Assembly: GCF_036013915.1 (NCBI RefSeq)
Contig: NZ_CP107899.1
Span: forward strand, 2,232,001-2,296,000
From: Streptomyces sp. NBC_00464
Lineage (GTDB): Bacteria > Actinomycetota > Actinomycetes > Streptomycetales > Streptomycetaceae
Direction: 5' to 3'
DNA: 64,000 bases
The notes under the pieces are model-generated. The model was not told where the DNA came from. It saw only the letters and a list, made by a program, of their open reading frames with translations, and did no database searches. The position numbers and the translations under genes were made by a program. Position 1 is the stretch's first letter, and every line of letters begins with the position of its first letter. Positions 16,247 to 24,492 of this stretch are shown piece by piece.

Positions 16247-17119
16247 ATGCGAAGCGGTGCGCTCAGGCTGGGTCGGCGCGAGTTCGGTGCGCACGAGCCG
16301 GTGATCATGGCGATCGTGAACCGCACCCCGGACTCCTTCTACGACCAGGGCGCCACCTTCCACGACGAGCCCGCGCTCTCCCGGGTCGAGCAGGCCGTGG
16401 CCGACGGTGCCGCGATCATCGACATCGGCGGCGTGAAGGCGGGCCCTGGCGAGGAGGTCACCGCCGAGGAGGAGGCCCGTCGCACCGTCGGTTTCGTCGC
16501 CGAGGTGCGCCGCCGCCACCCGGACGTGGTGATCAGCGTCGACACCTGGCGCCACGACGTCGGCGAGGCCGTCTGCGAGGCGGGCGCGGATCTGCTGAAC
16601 GACGCGTGGGGCGGGGTCGACCCGAAGCTGGCGGAGGTCGCCGCGCGGTACGGGGCTGGTCTTGTCTGCACGCACGCGGGCGGCGCCGAGCCTCGTACCC
16701 GGCCGCACCGGGCCGGGTACGAGGACGTGATGGCCGACATCCTGCGGGTGACCGTGGGGCTGGCCGAGCGGGCCGTGGAGCTCGGAGTCCGGCCGGACGG
16801 GATCATGATCGACCCGGGTCACGACTTCGGGAAGAACACCCGGCACTCGCTGGAGGCGACGCGCCGGCTCGGCGAGATGGCGGAGACGGGGTGGCCGGTG
16901 CTGGTCTCGCTCTCCAACAAGGACTTCGTCGGCGAGACGCTCGACCGGCCGGTGAAGGAGCGGCTGCTGGGCACGCTGGCCACGACCGCGGTGTCCGCGT
17001 GGCTGGGGGCGCGGGTGTACCGGGTCCACGAGGTGGCGGAGACGAGGGACGTCCTGGACATGGTGGCGTCCATCGCCGGGCACCGGGCGCCGGCGGTCGC
17101 GCGGCGGGGGTTGGCGTAG
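16247..17119 (+). CDS. folP2: Dihydropteroate synthase-like protein, FolP2 type
   Basis: TIM-barrel protein of 290 residues of the pterin-binding family. The pterin/PPi segments are IMAIVNRTPDSFYDQG (residues 19-34), DIGGVKAGPG near 66 and SVDTWRHDV near 99. Classical DHPS has N-V-T-P-D-S-F and D-x-G-G-x-S-T-R-P; the Arg for Val and the GGVKAGPG loop mark the second actinobacterial paralogue, which in mycobacteria has been reported not to act as a DHPS. Treat enzymatic activity as unproven. ATG 16247 follows GGGAGAG; divergent from the DivIVA-like gene. Confidence 0.88.
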   Translation: MRSGALRLGRREFGAHEPVIMAIVNRTPDSFYDQGATFHDEPALSRVEQAVADGAAIIDIGGVKAGPGEEVTAEEEARRTVGFVAEVRRRHPDVVISVDTWRHDVGEAVCEAGADLLNDAWGGVDPKLAEVAARYGAGLVCTHAGGAEPRTRPHRAGYEDVMADILRVTVGLAERAVELGVRPDGIMIDPGHDFGKNTRHSLEATRRLGEMAETGWPVLVSLSNKDFVGETLDRPVKERLLGTLATTAVSAWLGARVYRVHEVAETRDVLDMVASIAGHRAPAVARRGLA

Positions 17120-17170
17120 CCCGGCGGGGCGGGCGGGGCGGCGCCTGCGGCGGGCCTGTTCCCCTGCCCG

Positions 17171-17231
17171 CCCCTTCCCGCAACCGGGGCTCCGCCCCGG
17201 ACCCCGCTCCTCAAACGCCGGAGGGGCTGAA
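17171..17231. repeat. Streptomyces-type intergenic palindromic element
   Basis: Between convergent genes lies CCGGGGC-TCC-GCCCCGG (17184-17200, a 7-bp stem) followed by CTCC...GGAG (17207-17223) around TCAAACGCC and then GGGGCTGAAA. From memory this composite is a very common dispersed sequence between Streptomyces genes and acts at transcript ends; copy number here cannot be checked. Confidence 0.55.
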
Positions 17232-17245
17232 AGGAAGGCCGGGAT

Positions 17246-18013
17246 TCAGCGCCCGACCTCCTTCGTCACCAGGTTCACCGCCTCGTCCACGTCGTCCGTG
17301 ACGTGGAACAGCAGCAGGTCCTTCGCGGACGCCTTGCCCTGGGCCACCACCGTGTCGCGCAGCCAGTCCACCAGGCCGCCCCAGTACTCCGTACCGAACA
17401 GCACGATCGGGAAGCGGGTGACCTTGCCCGTCTGGACGAGGGTGAGGGCCTCGAAGAGCTCGTCCAGGGTGCCGAGGCCGCCGGGCAGCACGACGAAACC
17501 CTGCGCATACTTCACAAACATCGTTTTCCGGACAAAGAAGTAGCGGAAATTGACGCCGATGTCGACGTGCGGATTGAGGCCCGACTCGAAGGGCAGCTCG
17601 ATGCCGAGGCCGACCGAGACGCCCTTGGCCTCCCGCGCTCCCTTGTTCGCCGCTTCCATCGCTCCGGGGCCGCCCCCGGTGATCACCGCGAAGCCCGCCT
17701 CGACGAGCGCCCGGCCGATCCGTACACCCGCCTCGTACTCCGGCGTACCGACCGGCGTGCGGGCGGAGCCGAAGACGCTGATGGCGCTCGGCAGTTCGGC
17801 GAGTGCGCCGAAGCCCTCGACGAACTCCGACTGGATGCGCATGACCCGCCACGGGTCGGTGTGCACCCACTCGGAGTCGCCCTCGGAGTCCAGCAGCCGC
17901 TGATCGGTCGTGCCGGGCTGCACCTGGTCCCTGCGGCGCAGCACCGGGCCGAGCCGCTGCTCCTCGGGCCTGACCGCGCCCTCAGGAATCCTTACGTCCT
18001 CCGGGTTGCCCAT
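17246..18013 (-). CDS. LOG family protein (TIGR00730-type)
   Basis: Rossmann-fold protein of 255 residues. The LOG motif PGGLGTLDE near residue 180 and the GGGPGAMEAANKGA segment near 115 are the nucleotide-binding and catalytic signatures of cytokinin-activating phosphoribohydrolases, which release adenine-type bases from nucleoside monophosphates. The N-terminal 70 residues are extra and charged. Start ATG 18013 has GAGCAG ahead at normal spacing. Mycobacteria carry the same gene near folP2 and dapE. Physiological substrate in Streptomyces is unknown. Confidence 0.9.
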   Translation of the reverse strand: MGNPEDVRIPEGAVRPEEQRLGPVLRRRDQVQPGTTDQRLLDSEGDSEWVHTDPWRVMRIQSEFVEGFGALAELPSAISVFGSARTPVGTPEYEAGVRIGRALVEAGFAVITGGGPGAMEAANKGAREAKGVSVGLGIELPFESGLNPHVDIGVNFRYFFVRKTMFVKYAQGFVVLPGGLGTLDELFEALTLVQTGKVTRFPIVLFGTEYWGGLVDWLRDTVVAQGKASAKDLLLFHVTDDVDEAVNLVTKEVGR

Positions 18014-18109
18014 GATCTGCTCCCTACGCCGACGTCAGAGCCGCCCTGCGGCGCCCTGTCTCAGGCCAGCGTAGATCCCCGGAGGTTACGGACAGGGGAA
18101 CGCCCGAGG

Positions 18110-19189
18110 TCAGATCGTGAGCCAGGAGCGGAGCCGGTCCTCGCAGTGGGTGATCCGGTCGGTCCGTACGTGCTCGTTGCGCTTGTGCGCGAGGATCGGG
18201 TCGCCGGGTCCGTAGTTCACCGCGGGGACGCCGAGGCCGCCGAAGCGCGCCACGTCCGTCCAGCCGAACTTGGGCCTAGCCGTGCCTCCGACGGCGTCCA
18301 TGAAGGCCTTGGCCGCCGGGTGGGAGAGGCCGGGCATGGCCGCCCCGGAGTGGTCGTCGACGATGAACTCGGCGACGCCGCAGTCGGCGAAGACCTCGTG
18401 CACGTGGGCGATGGCCTGCTCGGCGCTCAGGTCGGGGGCGTAGCGGTAGTTCACGACGACCGTGCAGGCGTCGGGGATGACGTTGTTGGCGACCCCGCCC
18501 TCGATCCGTACGGCGTTGAGACCCTCGTGGTACTCCAGCCCGTCGATCACCGGCTTGCGCGGTTCGTAGGCGGCGAGCCGGGTGAGGATCGGGGCGGCGG
18601 CGTGGATGGCGTTGGACCCCATCCAGCTGCGGGCGGAGTGCGCCCGCTCGCCCTCCATGCGCAGGAAGACGCGCAGCGTGCCCTGGCAGCCGCCCTCGAC
18701 CTCGCCGTTGGAGCCCTCCAGGAGGACGGCGAAGTCGGCCGTCAGCCAGTCGGGGTGGGCGTCGGCGATGTGGCCGAGGCCGTTGAGGTCGGCGGCGACC
18801 TCTTCGTTGTCGTAGAAGACGAAGGTCAGGTCGCGGTTGGGCTCGGGCACGGTCGCGGCGATCCGCAGCTGGACGGCGACGCCCGACTTCATGTCGGAGC
18901 TCCCGCAGCCCCACAGCAGGCCGTCCGCGTCGAGCCTGGAGGGCACGTTGTCGGCGATCGGCACGGTGTCGATGTGACCGGCCAGTACGACGCGTTCGCC
19001 GCGGCCCAGGTTCGTCCTGGCCACGACGTTGTTGCCGTGCCGGTCGACGGTCAGGTGCGGAAGGGTCCGCAGCGCCGTCTCGATGGCATCGGCGAGGTCC
19101 TTCTCCTCCCCGCTGACCGAGGGGAAGTCGACGAGCCACGCGGTGAGGGCGGGCCCGTCCAGTGTGAGGTCAAGCGTGCTTTCGGCCAT
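18110..19189 (-). CDS. dapE: Succinyl-diaminopimelate desuccinylase
   Basis: M20 zinc peptidase-family enzyme (359 residues) that converts N-succinyl-LL-diaminopimelate to LL-diaminopimelate in lysine and cell-wall synthesis. Metal ligands are seen in GHIDTVP (about 79), CGSSDMKSG (about 107), NEEVAAD (about 137) and the C-terminal AHKRNEHV. The start at 19189 is probably leaderless: on the minus strand TAGGGT lies seven bases before the ATG. Its partner dapC is 1.8 kb away at 20952. Only 35 bases separate its start codon from the divergent gene at 19225. Confidence 0.95.
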   Translation of the reverse strand: MAESTLDLTLDGPALTAWLVDFPSVSGEEKDLADAIETALRTLPHLTVDRHGNNVVARTNLGRGERVVLAGHIDTVPIADNVPSRLDADGLLWGCGSSDMKSGVAVQLRIAATVPEPNRDLTFVFYDNEEVAADLNGLGHIADAHPDWLTADFAVLLEGSNGEVEGGCQGTLRVFLRMEGERAHSARSWMGSNAIHAAAPILTRLAAYEPRKPVIDGLEYHEGLNAVRIEGGVANNVIPDACTVVVNYRYAPDLSAEQAIAHVHEVFADCGVAEFIVDDHSGAAMPGLSHPAAKAFMDAVGGTARPKFGWTDVARFGGLGVPAVNYGPGDPILAHKRNEHVRTDRITHCEDRLRSWLTI

Positions 19190-19224
19190 GGCTACGACCC
19201 TAGTACCTCGCGTACGGTGGCCCC
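19190..19224. promoter_or_regulatory. Back-to-back leaderless promoters (dapE / 19225 gene)
   Basis: In 35 bases between two divergent start codons are TACGGT (19213-19218, plus strand, six bases before GTG 19225) and, on the minus strand, TAGGGT seven bases before ATG 19189. Both -10 boxes are at the spacing expected for transcripts that begin at the start codon, so the -35 regions would fall in the neighbouring coding sequence. Confidence 0.55.
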
Positions 19225-20175
19225 GTGCCCCGGACCGTTGCCCCCGCCCGCCGACACACCGCCCGCAGCCGCCGTCTGCGTATCGTGGCGGCCTTTGCCG
19301 TGCTCGTGGCGGTGGCCGGTTATCTGACCGTTCAGTACGTGACGGGCGGCAAGGGATCCGACCAGTGCACCGTGGAGTCGGCCGACGGTTCGGCGGGCGA
19401 GGGGCGCACCTATCGGATGAGTTCGGAGCAGGCGGCGAACGCCGCGACGATCTCCGCGGTCGGCACCACGCGCGGCATGCCGGAGCGCGCGGTGACGATC
19501 GCGCTGGCGACGGCACTGCAGGAGTCCGGGCTGCGCAACATCGAGCACGGCGACCGGGACTCGCTGGGCCTCTTCCAGCAACGCCCCTCGCAGGGCTGGG
19601 GCACCGAGAAGCAGATCCTGGACCCGGTCTACTCGGCCGGGAAGTTCTACCAGCACCTGGCCGAGGTGCCCGGCTACTCGCGGCTGCCCCTCACCGTCGC
19701 CGCACAGCGCGTCCAGCGCAGCGGCTTCCCGCAGGCGTACGCGAAGCACGAGCCGGACGCCGCGCTGCTGGCCGCCGCGCTGACCGGACGGACGCCGGCG
19801 GCCCTGAACTGCGAGCCGCCGCGGAGCACGGCCGGGACGGGCGGGACGGCGAAGGTCCGGGCCGCGCTGGTGCGCTCCTTCGGCAAGGACGTGCTGCCTG
19901 CCGAGAAGGCTGCGGACGCGCCTGACACAGCGACCCCGCCCGCGGGCTCGACCACGGGCGTGCTCTCGGTCCCGGCGGATACGGCTCTCAGGTCCGGCAA
20001 GGGGGGCACCGGGCAGCGCGGCTGGGAGCTCGCGCACTGGGCGGTCGCACAGTCCGAGGCGCTCGGCATCGACGAGGTCGCGTACGCCGGCAAGAAGTGG
20101 GAGTCCGGTTCGGGCTGGCGGACGGAGCGCAAGGAATCGGGCACCAGCGCCGTCCGGATAGGCCTTGTGCAGTAG
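19225..20175 (+). CDS. Conserved Streptomyces membrane-anchored protein
   Basis: A 316-residue protein with a basic N-terminus, one membrane helix (about 19-36, LRIVAAFAVLVAVAGYLTV) and an external part. The external segment has MSSEQAANAATISAVG and LQESGLRNIEHGDRDSLG, with Glu and Asp in a pattern that recalls lysozyme-like/transglycosylase-type domains, then LFQQRPSQGWGTEKQI, which is typical of a widely conserved Streptomyces family often mislabelled heavy-metal transporter. Function unknown; a wall-lytic role is a guess. GTG start leaderless, see 19190-19224. Confidence 0.8.
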   Translation: MPRTVAPARRHTARSRRLRIVAAFAVLVAVAGYLTVQYVTGGKGSDQCTVESADGSAGEGRTYRMSSEQAANAATISAVGTTRGMPERAVTIALATALQESGLRNIEHGDRDSLGLFQQRPSQGWGTEKQILDPVYSAGKFYQHLAEVPGYSRLPLTVAAQRVQRSGFPQAYAKHEPDAALLAAALTGRTPAALNCEPPRSTAGTGGTAKVRAALVRSFGKDVLPAEKAADAPDTATPPAGSTTGVLSVPADTALRSGKGGTGQRGWELAHWAVAQSEALGIDEVAYAGKKWESGSGWRTERKESGTSAVRIGLVQ

Positions 20176-20262
20176 TACGAACCATCACCCGCACAGGGGG
20201 TCCGCATCTTCCCCCGGCAGTCTCCGCACAGGCTCCTGCGCACCGCGCTCCGTACGCACGTA

Positions 20263-20283
20263 TCCCCTTGTGGTCAAAGGGGA
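20263..20283. terminator. Weak hairpin after the 19225 gene
   Basis: TCCCCTTG and CAAAGGGGA (20263-20283) form a near-perfect stem with one bulged A and a TGGT loop, about 90 bases after the stop codon. No T run follows. It may stop transcription of the 19225 gene. Confidence 0.4.
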
Positions 20284-20462
20284 GTGACGGTTCGTCGGGT
20301 GGTCGCGGAATGCATTGTTTGCCCGGGTTCCCCCGTTGCGGATTATGTGACGCATTACCCGATCTTTACCCTGGTTCACCGCAACCTCTCCCTCCCCCAC
20401 GGCGGTTGTCATGGCGTCCGGCCCACGGACACCAGGATTTCCCACCCCGTCGAAGGAGCATC

Positions 20463-20873
20463 ATGTCCCTCCCCCTGACCCGTCGGATCGCCCGCACCGC
20501 GCTGCTGATCGCGGCGGGTGCGGCCCCCGTGGTCGGTGCGGCCGGTGCCGCGAGTGCCGCGGAGCTCCCGCAGGCCCCGGAGCTCGGCGGTCTCACGACT
20601 GTCGAGGGCGCCGGACTCGGCCAGGCCGTCGACGCGGCCCAGCCGGTCACCGACACCGCGGGCAAGGCCGGCGGCAAGGTCGTCGGGACCACACTGCCGG
20701 TGGCGGCCAAGACGCTCGGCGAGGCAGGCGCCAAGGCCGCACCCGCGGCAAAGGGCGTCAGCAAGACCGCCCAGGGCGGCGCGAGCGACACCCTGGGCGA
20801 CGCGACCGGTGCCGTGACCAAGGGCGGCCTGCCGACGCAGGGACTGCCCACCCAGGGCCTGCCGATCGGCTGA
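20463..20873 (+). CDS. Small secreted Ala/Gly-rich protein
   Basis: Exported protein of 136 residues: signal peptide with basic LTRRIAR, hydrophobic core and AGAASAAE cleavage site near residue 34. The mature part is low-complexity (Ala, Gly, Lys, Thr), with heptad-like repeats KAGGKVVGTTLPVAAKTLG and a C-terminal double GLPTQ. No enzyme motif is seen. AAGGAG lies eight bases before the ATG. Related small secreted proteins are common in Streptomyces and of unknown role. A terminator follows at 20895. Confidence 0.8.
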   Translation: MSLPLTRRIARTALLIAAGAAPVVGAAGAASAAELPQAPELGGLTTVEGAGLGQAVDAAQPVTDTAGKAGGKVVGTTLPVAAKTLGEAGAKAAPAAKGVSKTAQGGASDTLGDATGAVTKGGLPTQGLPTQGLPIG

Positions 20874-20894
20874 TCCGCACCACGCCCGTACAGA

Positions 20895-20934
20895 CGCGAG
20901 GGCCTCGGGAGTGCGCACTCCCGAGGCCCTCGCG
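20895..20934. terminator. Bidirectional terminator
   Basis: A 19-bp perfect inverted repeat, CGCGAGGGCCTCGGGAGTG (20895-20913) and its complement (20916-20934), with effectively no unpaired loop. It separates the secreted-protein gene from convergent dapC. Confidence 0.9.
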
Positions 20935-20951
20935 TCCGTCCTGCTCCGGGC

Positions 20952-22046
20952 TCAGCCCAGTCGCTTGACCGCGGCCGCCACGCGTTCGTCGGTGGCGGTG
21001 AACGCCACCCGCACGAAGTGGTCGCCCGCCGGCCCGTAGAAGTCCCCGGGGGCCACCAGGATGCCCAGCTCCGCCAGGTACGCCACGGTGTCCCAGCAGG
21101 GCTCGTCGCGGGTCGCCCACAGGTAGAGGCTCGCCTCGCTGTGCTCGATCCGGAAGCCGTGGGCCTCCAGGGCCGTACGCAGGGCCGCGCGCCGGTCCGC
21201 GTACCGCGTGCGCTGCTCGGCCACGTGGCGGTCGTCGCCGAGCGCCGCGACGGTCGCCGCCTGGACGGGGGCGGGCGTCATCATGCCGCCGTGCTTGCGG
21301 ATCAGCAGCAGCTCGCCCAGCACGGCCGCGTCGCCCGCGATGAAGGCGGCGCGGTAGCCGGCGAGGTTGGAGCGCTTGGAGAGGGAGTGGACGGCGACGA
21401 TGCCCTCGTACGTACCGCCGCAGACGTCCGGGTGGAGCACGGAGACCGGTTCGGCCTCCCAGCCCAGCTCCAGATAGCACTCGTCACTGAAGACCAGCAC
21501 GTCGTGCTCGCGCGCCCAGGCGACGATCCGGGTCAGCTCGTCCTGGGAGAGCACCTTGCCGGTCGGGTTGGACGGCGAGTTGAGCCAGAGCAGCTTGAGG
21601 CCTGCCGGGTCCAGCTCGGTCGGGTCGTCGTACGCGACGGGCTCGGCGCCGCAGAGCCGGGCACCGACCTCGTACGTCGGGTAGGCGAGCCGCGGGTAGG
21701 CGACCCTGTCACCGGCGCCGAGGCCCAGCTGGGTCGGCAGCCAGGCCACCAGCTCCTTGGAACCGACGACGGGCAGCACGTTCTCGTGGGTCACCGAGAC
21801 CGCGCCCAGGCGGCGCTCCACCCAGCCGGTGAGGGCGTCACGCAGTGCGGCCGTCCCCCACACCGTCGGATAGCCGGGGCTGTCCGCGGCGGCGACGAGC
21901 GCCTGCTGGATCAGCTCGGGCACCGGGTCGACGGGCGTGCCGACGGACAGGTCCACGATGCCGTCCGGGTGGCTCTCGGCCGTCGACTTGTAGGGCGCGA
22001 GCCTGTCCCAGGGAAAGACCGGGAGGCGGGAGGAGACTGCGGACAC
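20952..22046 (-). CDS. dapC: Succinyldiaminopimelate transaminase
   Basis: PLP-dependent class I/II aminotransferase (364 residues) for the succinylase branch of diaminopimelate synthesis. The pyridoxal lysine lies in HSLSKRSNLAGYR (near residue 228); other family features are NSPSNPTGKVLS (about 166) and FSDECYLELGWE (about 196). GTG 22046 (start MSAVSSRLPVFPWD) is preferred over a GTG at 22076. It is the gene order partner of ferredoxin, as in mycobacteria (dapC next to fdxC). Together with dapE (18110) it covers two adjacent steps of the pathway. Confidence 0.92.
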   Translation of the reverse strand: MSAVSSRLPVFPWDRLAPYKSTAESHPDGIVDLSVGTPVDPVPELIQQALVAAADSPGYPTVWGTAALRDALTGWVERRLGAVSVTHENVLPVVGSKELVAWLPTQLGLGAGDRVAYPRLAYPTYEVGARLCGAEPVAYDDPTELDPAGLKLLWLNSPSNPTGKVLSQDELTRIVAWAREHDVLVFSDECYLELGWEAEPVSVLHPDVCGGTYEGIVAVHSLSKRSNLAGYRAAFIAGDAAVLGELLLIRKHGGMMTPAPVQAATVAALGDDRHVAEQRTRYADRRAALRTALEAHGFRIEHSEASLYLWATRDEPCWDTVAYLAELGILVAPGDFYGPAGDHFVRVAFTATDERVAAAVKRLG

Positions 22047-22173
22047 GGATCTCTGCTTTCTCGTACGGGGGTTCACGCGAGTGGCACGGCGACAGCCTCT
22101 GAGGGGAAAACACCGCGGTCCCGCACGGTGACGAGCCGTACGGGACCGGGGTGACGCACGTGCCTGGACGCTG

Positions 22174-22494
22174 CTACTGGTTCTGCGGCGGCAGCGCGGC
22201 GATGAACGCGTGGTCGCGCTCGATCAGACCCAGCTTGGAGGCACCACCCGGCGACCCGAGGTCGTCGAAGAACTCGACGTTCGCCTTGTAGTAGTCCTTC
22301 CACTCCTCCGGGGTGTCGTCCTCGTAGAAGATCGCTTCGACCGGACAGACCGGCTCGCAGGCTCCACAGTCGACGCACTCGTCCGGGTGGATGTACAAGG
22401 ACCGCTGGCCCTCATAGATACAGTCGACGGGGCACTCTTCGATGCAGGCCTTGTCCTTTACGTCGACACAAGGCTGCGCGATGACGTAGGTCAC
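22174..22494 (-). CDS. fdxA: Seven-iron ferredoxin (FdxA/FdxC type)
   Basis: Small electron carrier of 106 residues with one [3Fe-4S] and one [4Fe-4S] cluster. Cys positions in CVDVKDKACIEECPVDC and CVDCGACEPVCPVEAI give the C-x7-C-x3-CP / C-x2-C-x2-C-x3-CP layout of actinobacterial 7Fe ferredoxins. The GTG at 22494 has GAGGAGG nine bases ahead. It lies upstream of dapC on the same strand, 127 bases before its start, so the two may be co-transcribed. Confidence 0.95.
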   Translation of the reverse strand: MTYVIAQPCVDVKDKACIEECPVDCIYEGQRSLYIHPDECVDCGACEPVCPVEAIFYEDDTPEEWKDYYKANVEFFDDLGSPGGASKLGLIERDHAFIAALPPQNQ

Positions 22495-22611
22495 GCTGTC
22501 GTTCCTCCTCGGTAGGGCGTTGGCTCTCGCGCGGGAGCGCGGCGTCGTCGATGCCCGCACCTAGTATCTCCGTTCCCGGGCACGATCCGAACAGGAGGGG
22601 CGGACAGAGCT

Positions 22612-23613
22612 GTGGAATTCACCATGGGCGGACGGCTGGAGGTCCGAATTGCACCGGCTGACGTGGGCAAACGGGTATCAGTCCGGCGCCTGACCGAGGA
22701 CGGGCCCCAGGGTCCGAAATTCACCGACACGGTCGGTGTTCTCACATCCTGGGACACGGGTGTGCTGTCGGTCACACCGAAGAGCGGTGAGTCCGTACGA
22801 ATCCCCGAATCGGCCCTGGTGGCGGGCAAGGTCGTGCCGGCCGCCCCGGCCCGCCGGCGTGGCCCCGCGGCCTCCTTCGCCGAACTCGCCCCCGTGTGCG
22901 CCCGTGCCTGGCAGCCCGTGGAGAGCGAACCGCTGGGCGACTGGCTGCTGCGCGCCGCCGGCGGTTTCACCCGGCGCGCCAACTCCGTGCTCCCGCTCGG
23001 CGATCCGGGCGTGCCGCTCGGCGCGGCACTCGAGCAGATCCGGCAGTGGTACGCGGACCGCGGCCTGCCCGCCTACATCCAGACCTCGACCGGCGCCGAG
23101 GGCGCGCAGGAGGCGTTGTGCGCGGCGCTGGAGGGTCACGGGTGGCGGCGCGAGGTGACCGCGGAGGTGCGGATCGCGGCGCTGGCCCCGATCGGCGATC
23201 TGGCGGCCGAGGTGTCACGGGTTCGGCTGAGCCGCACGGTGGACGACGCGTGGTTCGCCCGCTACCAGCGCGTGGGGACGCCGGGCCCGGAGGTGGCTGC
23301 GGTGCTGGGCCGTGGCCCCTCGGTGTGGTTCGCGACCGTGCCGGGCGACCCGGGGGACGAGGCGCCCGCCGCGATCGGCCGGTGTGTGGTGGACGGCCGG
23401 TGGGCCGGCTTCATGGCCGTCGAGGTGGCTCCGGAGCACCGCAGGAAGGGGCTCGCCACCACGGTGATGACCGCGCTGGCCCGGCAGGCGATGAACGAGG
23501 GCGCGTCGGCCGCGTGGCTCCAGGTGGAGACCGACAACGACGGCGCCCGTGCGCTGTACGACGGGATGGGCTTCGCGACGCACCATCAGTACCACCACTT
23601 CCGGGCGGCGTAG
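22612..23613 (+). CDS. GNAT family acetyltransferase with N-terminal extra domain
   Basis: A 333-residue protein. Residues 1-80 form an N-terminal beta-rich module (GKRVSVRRLTEDGPQGPKF, SGESVRIPESALV). The C-terminal GNAT domain has the acetyl-CoA loop V-x-P-x-x-R-x-x-G-x-A as VAPEHRRKGLATTVM near residue 265 and the following LQVETDNDGARALY. Start GTG 22612 lies after AGGAGGGG; the ATG four codons later is an alternative. Substrate unknown. It is divergent from ferredoxin and is followed closely by the SirB1-like gene (4 bases). Confidence 0.85.
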   Translation: MEFTMGGRLEVRIAPADVGKRVSVRRLTEDGPQGPKFTDTVGVLTSWDTGVLSVTPKSGESVRIPESALVAGKVVPAAPARRRGPAASFAELAPVCARAWQPVESEPLGDWLLRAAGGFTRRANSVLPLGDPGVPLGAALEQIRQWYADRGLPAYIQTSTGAEGAQEALCAALEGHGWRREVTAEVRIAALAPIGDLAAEVSRVRLSRTVDDAWFARYQRVGTPGPEVAAVLGRGPSVWFATVPGDPGDEAPAAIGRCVVDGRWAGFMAVEVAPEHRRKGLATTVMTALARQAMNEGASAAWLQVETDNDGARALYDGMGFATHHQYHHFRAA

Positions 23614-23617
23614 CGCC

Positions 23618-24457
23618 ATGGCTCCCGAGAGGCACGACAAGGACGAGCTGCGCCGCCGGTTCGCCGAGGAGGCGCGGGCGGAGCGGCCTGATCTGGCACT
23701 GCTCTGCCTGCTGCTGAGCACGGAGGCCGATCCCGCGCTGGACGCGAACGGGACGGACGCGGCGCAGATCGAACTGGACCGGCTCGCGGGTCTGCTGCCG
23801 TACGGTCTGCGCGGCGGCCGGGCCTGGGCCTCGGCGCTGGCCGAACTGCTCGGTGAGCGGTACGGGTTCCAGGGTGCGTCGGCGGACTACCAGCGGCTGG
23901 AGTCGTCGCTGCTGCACGAGGTGCTGCGGCGGCGGCGCGGGCTGCCGATCCTGCTGTCGGTGGTGTGGATCGAGGTGGCGCGGCGGGCGGGTGCTCCGGT
24001 GTACGGGGTGGCGCTGCCGGGCCACTTCGTGGTCGGTTTCGGGGATCCGGCGGAACGGGTGCTGGCCGATCCGTTCGCCGGTGGGCGGCCGCTGACGGAG
24101 CAGGACGCGGAACTGCTGGTGGCGGGCGCGACCGGGGAGCCGCTGGAGGCGTCGATGCTGGTGCCTGCGCGGCCGCTGGAGATCGTGCTGCGGATCCTGA
24201 ACAACATCCGGGCGTGGGCGGCGGCCCGCCCGGAACGCAACGACGTGGCGCTGTGGGCGGTGGAGCTGTCACTGCTCCTGCCGTCGCACCCGGCGAGGCT
24301 GCGTTTCGAGCGGGCCCAGCTGCTGGTCCAGGGCGGGGAGTTCCTGCGCGGGGCGGCGGAGATGGACGAGTACGCGCAGGTGATCGCGGAGATCGACCCG
24401 GCCGCCGCCGAGGTGGTGCGCGGGAGCGCACGGGCGGCTCGGGCGATGCTGAACTGA
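23618..24457 (+). CDS. Transglutaminase-like SirB1 family protein
   Basis: A 279-residue protein with the SirB1/transglutaminase-like core: VLRRRRGLPILLSVVWIEVARR near residue 105-130 and VALPGHFVVGF near 134, then tandem TPR-like helices toward the C-terminus (NIRAWAAARPERNDVALWAVE). The Cys of true transglutaminases is not evident in the visible active-site segment. Found in many bacteria as a partner of regulators or metabolism genes with no defined reaction. ATG at 23618, four bases after the GNAT stop. Confidence 0.8.
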   Translation: MAPERHDKDELRRRFAEEARAERPDLALLCLLLSTEADPALDANGTDAAQIELDRLAGLLPYGLRGGRAWASALAELLGERYGFQGASADYQRLESSLLHEVLRRRRGLPILLSVVWIEVARRAGAPVYGVALPGHFVVGFGDPAERVLADPFAGGRPLTEQDAELLVAGATGEPLEASMLVPARPLEIVLRILNNIRAWAAARPERNDVALWAVELSLLLPSHPARLRFERAQLLVQGGEFLRGAAEMDEYAQVIAEIDPAAAEVVRGSARAARAMLN

Positions 24458-24492
24458 CGGTCGCGCCCGTAGGGCGATGGCCGGCGGCTCCC

